Translations under genes and position numbers: made by a program
The notes under the pieces: generated by a model
Database searches by the model: none
What the model saw: only the letters and a program-made list of their open reading frames with translations
What the model was told of the DNA's origin: nothing
Source of the DNA: CAVZCC01 sp963773765
GTDB lineage: Bacteria; Actinomycetota; Acidimicrobiia; Acidimicrobiales; Microtrichaceae
Direction: 5' to 3'
DNA length: 64,000 nt
NCBI GenBank assembly: GCA_963773765.1
Contig: CAVZCC010000001.1
Coordinates: forward strand, 868,001-932,000
Part shown: piece after piece, positions 60,654 to 64,000 of the stretch
Layout of the letters: each line of letters opens with the position of its first letter
How positions within the stretch are numbered: the stretch's first letter is position 1

Positions 60654-61655
60654 TCACCCCTCGGTCAGCAGTCGGCTGAGCCGCTGGCTGACCACCGCCA
60701 CCGCGGAGACGGTCTCCGCGTAGTTCATCCGTGTGGGCCCGAGCACCGCGATGGCGCCGGCCGGCTCGCCCCCCGCCTCGTACGGGGCCACCACCAGGGA
60801 GCAGTCGGCCAGGGTCTCCACGCCGGTCTCGGACCCGATGGCCACGGTGATGCCACCGTCGATCAGGTCCTTCAGCAGGCTCACCACCACGAAGTGCTGC
60901 TCCAGCACCCCGAGCACGCTCTCGACGGTCTCCCTGGCATCGAAGGAACCCGCGATGCGCGACGTGCCCTCCACGAAGACCTGGCGACCCTCGGCCTCCG
61001 CGGCGGCGTGGATGGCCGACACCGCCTCCCGGGCCAGGTCGCCGCCCCGCACCCCGGCGGGGACCTGCCAGACCGGCAGGTCGTGCAGCGTGGACCCGAT
61101 GAGCCCGTCGAACAGCACCCGCTGGGCGTCGGCCAGTTCGTCCCCGTCCACGTCCTGGGCGGTGTCGAAGGTCCGCTTGAGCACCACGCCGTTGCTGAGC
61201 ACCACCACGGCCAGCACCACCCGCGGGGTGAGCTCCACGACCTGGACCGACCGCACCGTGGACGCTTCGGGCTGCTCGCCCACCACCACCGCCGCGCTGT
61301 GGGTCAGCGAGCTCAGCAGGTGGGTCGTCTCCTTCAGCATCTGCTCCAGCTCGCCGTGGGCGGAGGCGAAGAACTCCCGCACCAGCCGGACGTTGGTCGG
61401 GCTGAGCTGGCCCGGCCCGGCCATGCCGTCGACGAAGAACCGGTACCCCTTCTCGGTCGGGACCCGGCCCGCGCTGGTGTGGGGCTGGACCAGGTAGCCC
61501 TCCCGTTCCAGCACGGTCATGTCGTTGCGCACGGTCGCCGAGGACACCCCGACGTCGGTCCGGGCCGCCACCGTGGTGGAGCCCACCGGCTGGGCCGTCT
61601 CGATGTACTGCTGCACGACGGCGCGGAGAATGGCGGACTTTCGGTCGTCGAGCAT
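60654..61655 (-). CDS. hrcA: Heat-inducible repressor HrcA
   Basis: 333 residues. Winged-helix DNA-binding N-terminus (DRKSAILRAVVQQYIETAQP; GVSSATVRNDMTVLEREGYL; TSAGRVPTEKGYRFFVDGM), a central GAF-like region and a C-terminal inserted dimerisation domain (LGPTRMNYAETVSAVAVVSQ). It represses heat-shock genes through CIRCE. ATG 61655 gives the usual family start MLDDRKSAIL; a GTG at 61661 is also in frame. The CIRCE operator runs into the start codon itself, implying a leaderless or very short-leader transcript that is autoregulated. Confidence 0.95.
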   Translation of the reverse strand: MLDDRKSAILRAVVQQYIETAQPVGSTTVAARTDVGVSSATVRNDMTVLEREGYLVQPHTSAGRVPTEKGYRFFVDGMAGPGQLSPTNVRLVREFFASAHGELEQMLKETTHLLSSLTHSAAVVVGEQPEASTVRSVQVVELTPRVVLAVVVLSNGVVLKRTFDTAQDVDGDELADAQRVLFDGLIGSTLHDLPVWQVPAGVRGGDLAREAVSAIHAAAEAEGRQVFVEGTSRIAGSFDARETVESVLGVLEQHFVVVSLLKDLIDGGITVAIGSETGVETLADCSLVVAPYEAGGEPAGAIAVLGPTRMNYAETVSAVAVVSQRLSRLLTEG

Positions 61656-61681
61656 TGGCACTCAGTCTACGCGAGTGCCAA
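61655..61681. promoter_or_regulatory. CIRCE operator (HrcA-binding site)
   Basis: Perfect inverted repeat TTGGCACTC (61655-61663), a 9-bp spacer AGTCTACGC, GAGTGCCAA (61673-61681). Consensus CIRCE is TTAGCACTC-N9-GAGTGCTAA; one symmetric change in each arm keeps the repeat perfect. It overlaps the first base of the hrcA ATG. Confidence 0.95.
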
Positions 61682-61746
61682 TTCCTCCACAGGCCGGCGG
61701 GCCGGGGCACCGTTGCGACCGGGAGCCCGGCACGGGAAGATCGGGC

Positions 61747-62121
61747 ATGGACACACCGCCCGGGAACCCGGTCACCCAGCGGGTCAGGGCGGCCGACGTG
61801 GCGGACCTGGACCGGGAACCCGGGCGTGCCGCGCTGGCGTTCAGCACCGACGACGGTCCCGAGGCCGTCCCGGTCGTGGTCCGCCGCACGCGGGACGGCC
61901 TGATGGTCGGCGCACTCCCCGGCGCGGTACCCACCCCTCCCCCCGACCGACCCGTCGTCGTCGTCGACGACGGGCGCTGGTGGTTCGAGTTGCGGGCCAT
62001 CGTGCGCCGCGGCCCGCTGTCCCGTGCACCGGAGGGAGCCGACGGGCTCGAGTGGTTCCGGCTGGACCCCGACCGAGAGGTCGCCTGGGACTACGGACAG
62101 CTGCACCGGGAGGGGACGTGA
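61747..62121 (+). CDS. Small protein, possibly a flavin split-barrel relative
   Basis: 124 residues. Strand pattern RAALAFSTDDGPEAVPVVVR, DGLMVGALPG, PVVVVDDGRWWFELRAIVRR and a C-terminal WFRLDPDREVAWDYGQL resemble PPOX-type split-barrel proteins, but no cofactor residues can be assigned; the call is tentative. It starts 66 bp from the CIRCE operator on the other strand and overlaps the next gene by 4 bp, so the two are coupled. Confidence 0.6.
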   Translation: MDTPPGNPVTQRVRAADVADLDREPGRAALAFSTDDGPEAVPVVVRRTRDGLMVGALPGAVPTPPPDRPVVVVDDGRWWFELRAIVRRGPLSRAPEGADGLEWFRLDPDREVAWDYGQLHREGT

Positions 62122-62600
62122 CCCCCGACGACCCGCTGGTCGCCCACCACCTTGCGACGTCGTCGGTCATGCGGCTGGCCACCACCTCGGCCCGGGGGAC
62201 CACGACGCTCACGCCGATCTGGTTCGTCCTCCACCGCGGGTGCCTGGTGAGCGGGACCGCGGCGTCGACGATGGCCGCCCGCAACATCGCGGCCGACCCG
62301 AGGGTGACGGTCCTGCTGGACGGCGAGGGGGCCGGCCGGTCGGCGTACCTGCTGCGACTCCGGGGGACGGCCGAGGTCCACACCGGGATCCCGCCGGCCG
62401 GGGCATTGGTCCGACTGGCGGCCAAGTACTACCTCTCCCCGGGCGGTCTCCGCAGCGAGGTCGCCCACCGACGGATGTGGGGCCTGCGCGTCCGCTACTA
62501 CGCCCAGGCGGAGGGCGTCTGGCTGGCCATCCACCCCGGGGCCGCAGAACTCGTCCCCGTGCCGGCCGGCCCCGTCAGTCCTCCAGGCGCAGGGCGGTGA
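62118..62600 (+). CDS. PPOX-class F420/FMN-binding protein
   Basis: 160 residues. Pyridoxamine-5'-phosphate-oxidase-like split barrel: HHLATSSVMRLATTSARGTT, LTPIWFVLHRGCLVSGTAAS, MAARNIAADPRVTVLLDGEG and YLLRLRGTAEVHTG. Such proteins in actinobacteria commonly bind F420 or FMN; which one cannot be told from sequence by eye. GTG 62118 is preceded by GGGAGGGG. The 3' end overlaps lepA by 26 bp on the opposite strand. Confidence 0.82.
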   Translation: MTPDDPLVAHHLATSSVMRLATTSARGTTTLTPIWFVLHRGCLVSGTAASTMAARNIAADPRVTVLLDGEGAGRSAYLLRLRGTAEVHTGIPPAGALVRLAAKYYLSPGGLRSEVAHRRMWGLRVRYYAQAEGVWLAIHPGAAELVPVPAGPVSPPGAGR

Positions 62601-64000
62601 TGAACGCGTCGGAGGGGACCTCCACCCGGCCCAGGTTCTTCATGCGCTTCTTGCCCTCCTTCTGCTTCTCCAGCAGCTTCCGCTTGCGGGAGACGTCGCC
62701 GCCGTAGAGCTTGGCCGTCACGTCCTTGCGGTAGGCCTTGACGGTCTGGCGGCTCAGGATCCGGCTGCCGATGGCGGCCTGGATGGGCACGTCGAACTGC
62801 TGGCGCGGGATCAGCTCGCGCAGCTTGTCCACCATCTTCTTGCCGTAGTCGTAGGACTTCTCCTTGTGGACGATGGCGCTGAACGCGTCCACCGGCTCCC
62901 CCGCGATGAGGATGTCGACCTTGACCAGTTCCGCCGCGCTCGTAGCCGATCGGCTCGTAGTCCAGGCTGGCGTAGCCCTGGGTCCGGCTCTTGAGCTGGT
63001 CGAAGAAGTCCATGACCACCTCGCCCAGCGGCATCCGGTACTGGAGCTCCAGACGCTCCGGCGACAGGTACTCCAGCTTGACCATCTCGCCCCGGCGGCT
63101 CTGGCACAGGTCCATCAGGGCGCCGGTGTAGGCCGACGGCGTGATGATCGTGGTCTTGAGGTACGGCTCCAGGATGCGTTCCACCGCGGCGGGGTCCGGC
63201 AGGTCGGCCGGGTTGTCGATGGTGAGCTCCTCCCCGTCGGTGCGGATGACCCGGTACTCCACCGACGGGGCGGTGGCGATGAGGTTCAGGTCGTACTCCC
63301 GCTCCAGGCGCTCCCGGACGATCTCCATGTGCAGCAGGCCCAGGAAGCCGCAGCGGAACCCGAAGCCCAGGGCCCCGGACGTCTCCGGTTCGTAGGTGAA
63401 GCTGCTGTCGTTGAGGCGGAGCTTCTCCAGCGCCTCCCGCAGGTCCTCGAACTCGTCGCCGTCCACCGGGTACAGACCGCAGAACACCATGGGCTTGGGG
63501 TCCTGGTAGCCGTCGAGCGGGGCGTCGGCCGGGCGGGCGGCCTCCGTGACGGTCTCGCCGGAGCGGGCCTCGCCCACGTCCTTGATGCCGGCGATGAGGT
63601 ACCCGACCTCGCCCGGGCCGAGCGCGGCCACCGGGGTGTTGTCGGGACGGCGCACACCGACCTCGATGGCCTCGTAGGTGGACGCCGGCCTGCATGAACC
63701 GCAGCTTGGCCCCGGAGCGCAGGTGGCCGTTCATGACCCGCACCGAGCTGACCACCCCCCGGTACTGGTCGAAGTGCGAGTCGAAGATCAGCCCCTGCAG
63801 CGCGGCGTCCGCCGTCACCCTCGGGCGCGGGGATGCGCTCGATCACGGCGTCCAGCAGCTCCGGAACGCCGTCGCCGGTCTTGGCCGAGATGCGCAGGAT
63901 CTCCCCCGCGGGGATGCCCAGCACCGACTCGATCTCCGCCGCGTAGGTGTCGGGGTCCGCGGCCGGCAGGTCGATCTTGTTCAGGACCGCCACGATCTCC
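62575..64000 (-). CDS. lepA: Elongation factor 4 LepA (partial, three frameshifts)
   Basis: C-terminal three quarters of the ribosomal back-translocase LepA. Seen: G4 NKIDLPAADP near the window end, domain II (YRGVVSSVRVMNGHLRSGAK), GEVGYLIAGIKDV, YPVDGDEFEDLREALEKL, FRCGFLGLLHMEIVRERLER, PGEVVMDFFDQLKSRTQGY-type sequence (LGEVVMDFFDQLKSRTQGYA), and the LepA-specific tail (KKMVDKLRELIPRQQFDVPI; TAKLYGGDVSRKRKLLEKQK). Three single-base insertions, at about 63822 (GACGGCGGAC), 63688 (GCCGGCGTCC) and 62940 (CGCGGCGGAA), each add a G and must be removed to read through. In an essential-like, conserved gene this strongly suggests sequence error. Confidence 0.93.

Noticed and set aside
58785..62600. 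A 1271-codon open frame on the plus strand
   Set aside because: Except for its last 160 codons (the PPOX gene) it is the antisense shadow of rsmE, dnaJ and hrcA; composition is His/Gln/Val/Arg-rich with no domain.

Overview
The window is a high-GC chromosomal segment of an actinobacterium, most likely of the Acidimicrobiia type. This is an inference from gene order and content: a dnaG-rpoD pair, a phoH-ybeY-CorC-era-uppS-recO run, an hrcA-dnaJ pair under a CIRCE element, a BldD-like regulator, a BldC-like HTH protein, and a Tad pilus operon of actinobacterial layout. Codon use is strongly G/C-ending except for about 22.0-24.7 kb.

Layout. 1-2 kb: an ABC-type exporter whose ATPase carries a C-terminal cyclic-nucleotide-binding-like domain (cut by the window edge), with its FtsX/MacB-like permease. 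2-7.5 kb: a lipoprotein, tRNA-Met and a 1325-residue secreted lipoprotein built of five PKD domains, six FCCH-like modules and a beta-helix. 7.6-15.2 kb: membrane and signalling genes, comprising a UbiB/AarF kinase, a PAP2 phosphatase, a PAP2-like/kinase/flippase-like fusion and a PAS-GGDEF-EAL protein. 15.3-21.9 kb: a lipoprotein followed by four tandem surface lipoproteins that share an N-terminal lipid anchor and a C-terminal cysteine-containing FnIII-like domain, separated by stalks of 6, 4, 2 and 1 PKD domains. 22-24.7 kb: an atypical, partly decayed patch (possible transposase scrap, an intact GT4 glycosyltransferase, a broken HlyD-type adaptor) lying against the 3' end of tRNA-Asn. 24.8-39.2 kb: a housekeeping block (rpoD, dnaG, a PPDK-like protein, glyS, two proline-rich membrane proteins, recO, uppS, era, CorC/HlyC, ybeY, phoH, a BldC-like HTH). 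39.4-48.0 kb: a Tad/Flp pilus operon behind a good sigma-70-like promoter, ending in a pseudokinase and a LysM protein. 48.0-58.1 kb: an L,D-transpeptidase and a surface-sugar locus (DegT aminotransferase, NAD epimerase, GT2, GH78, SDR, deacetylase, membrane protein). 58.1-64 kb: BldD, rsmE, dnaJ, hrcA, two flavin-barrel-like proteins and lepA (cut by the window end).

The genes point to a cell that invests in its surface: lipid-anchored PKD proteins, a Tad pilus, glycan synthesis and trimming, and wall cross-linking. A c-di-GMP layer is suggested by one GGDEF/EAL enzyme and a BldD whose ligand motif is intact. The feature I find most novel is the PKD-stalk ladder at 16.1-21.9 kb.

Caution: at least twelve genes need a single-base correction to read through, including near-universal ones (lepA three times, rsmE, phoH). 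This looks like uncorrected indels in the assembly rather than gene decay, so the frameshifts below are reported as probable sequence errors unless noted.
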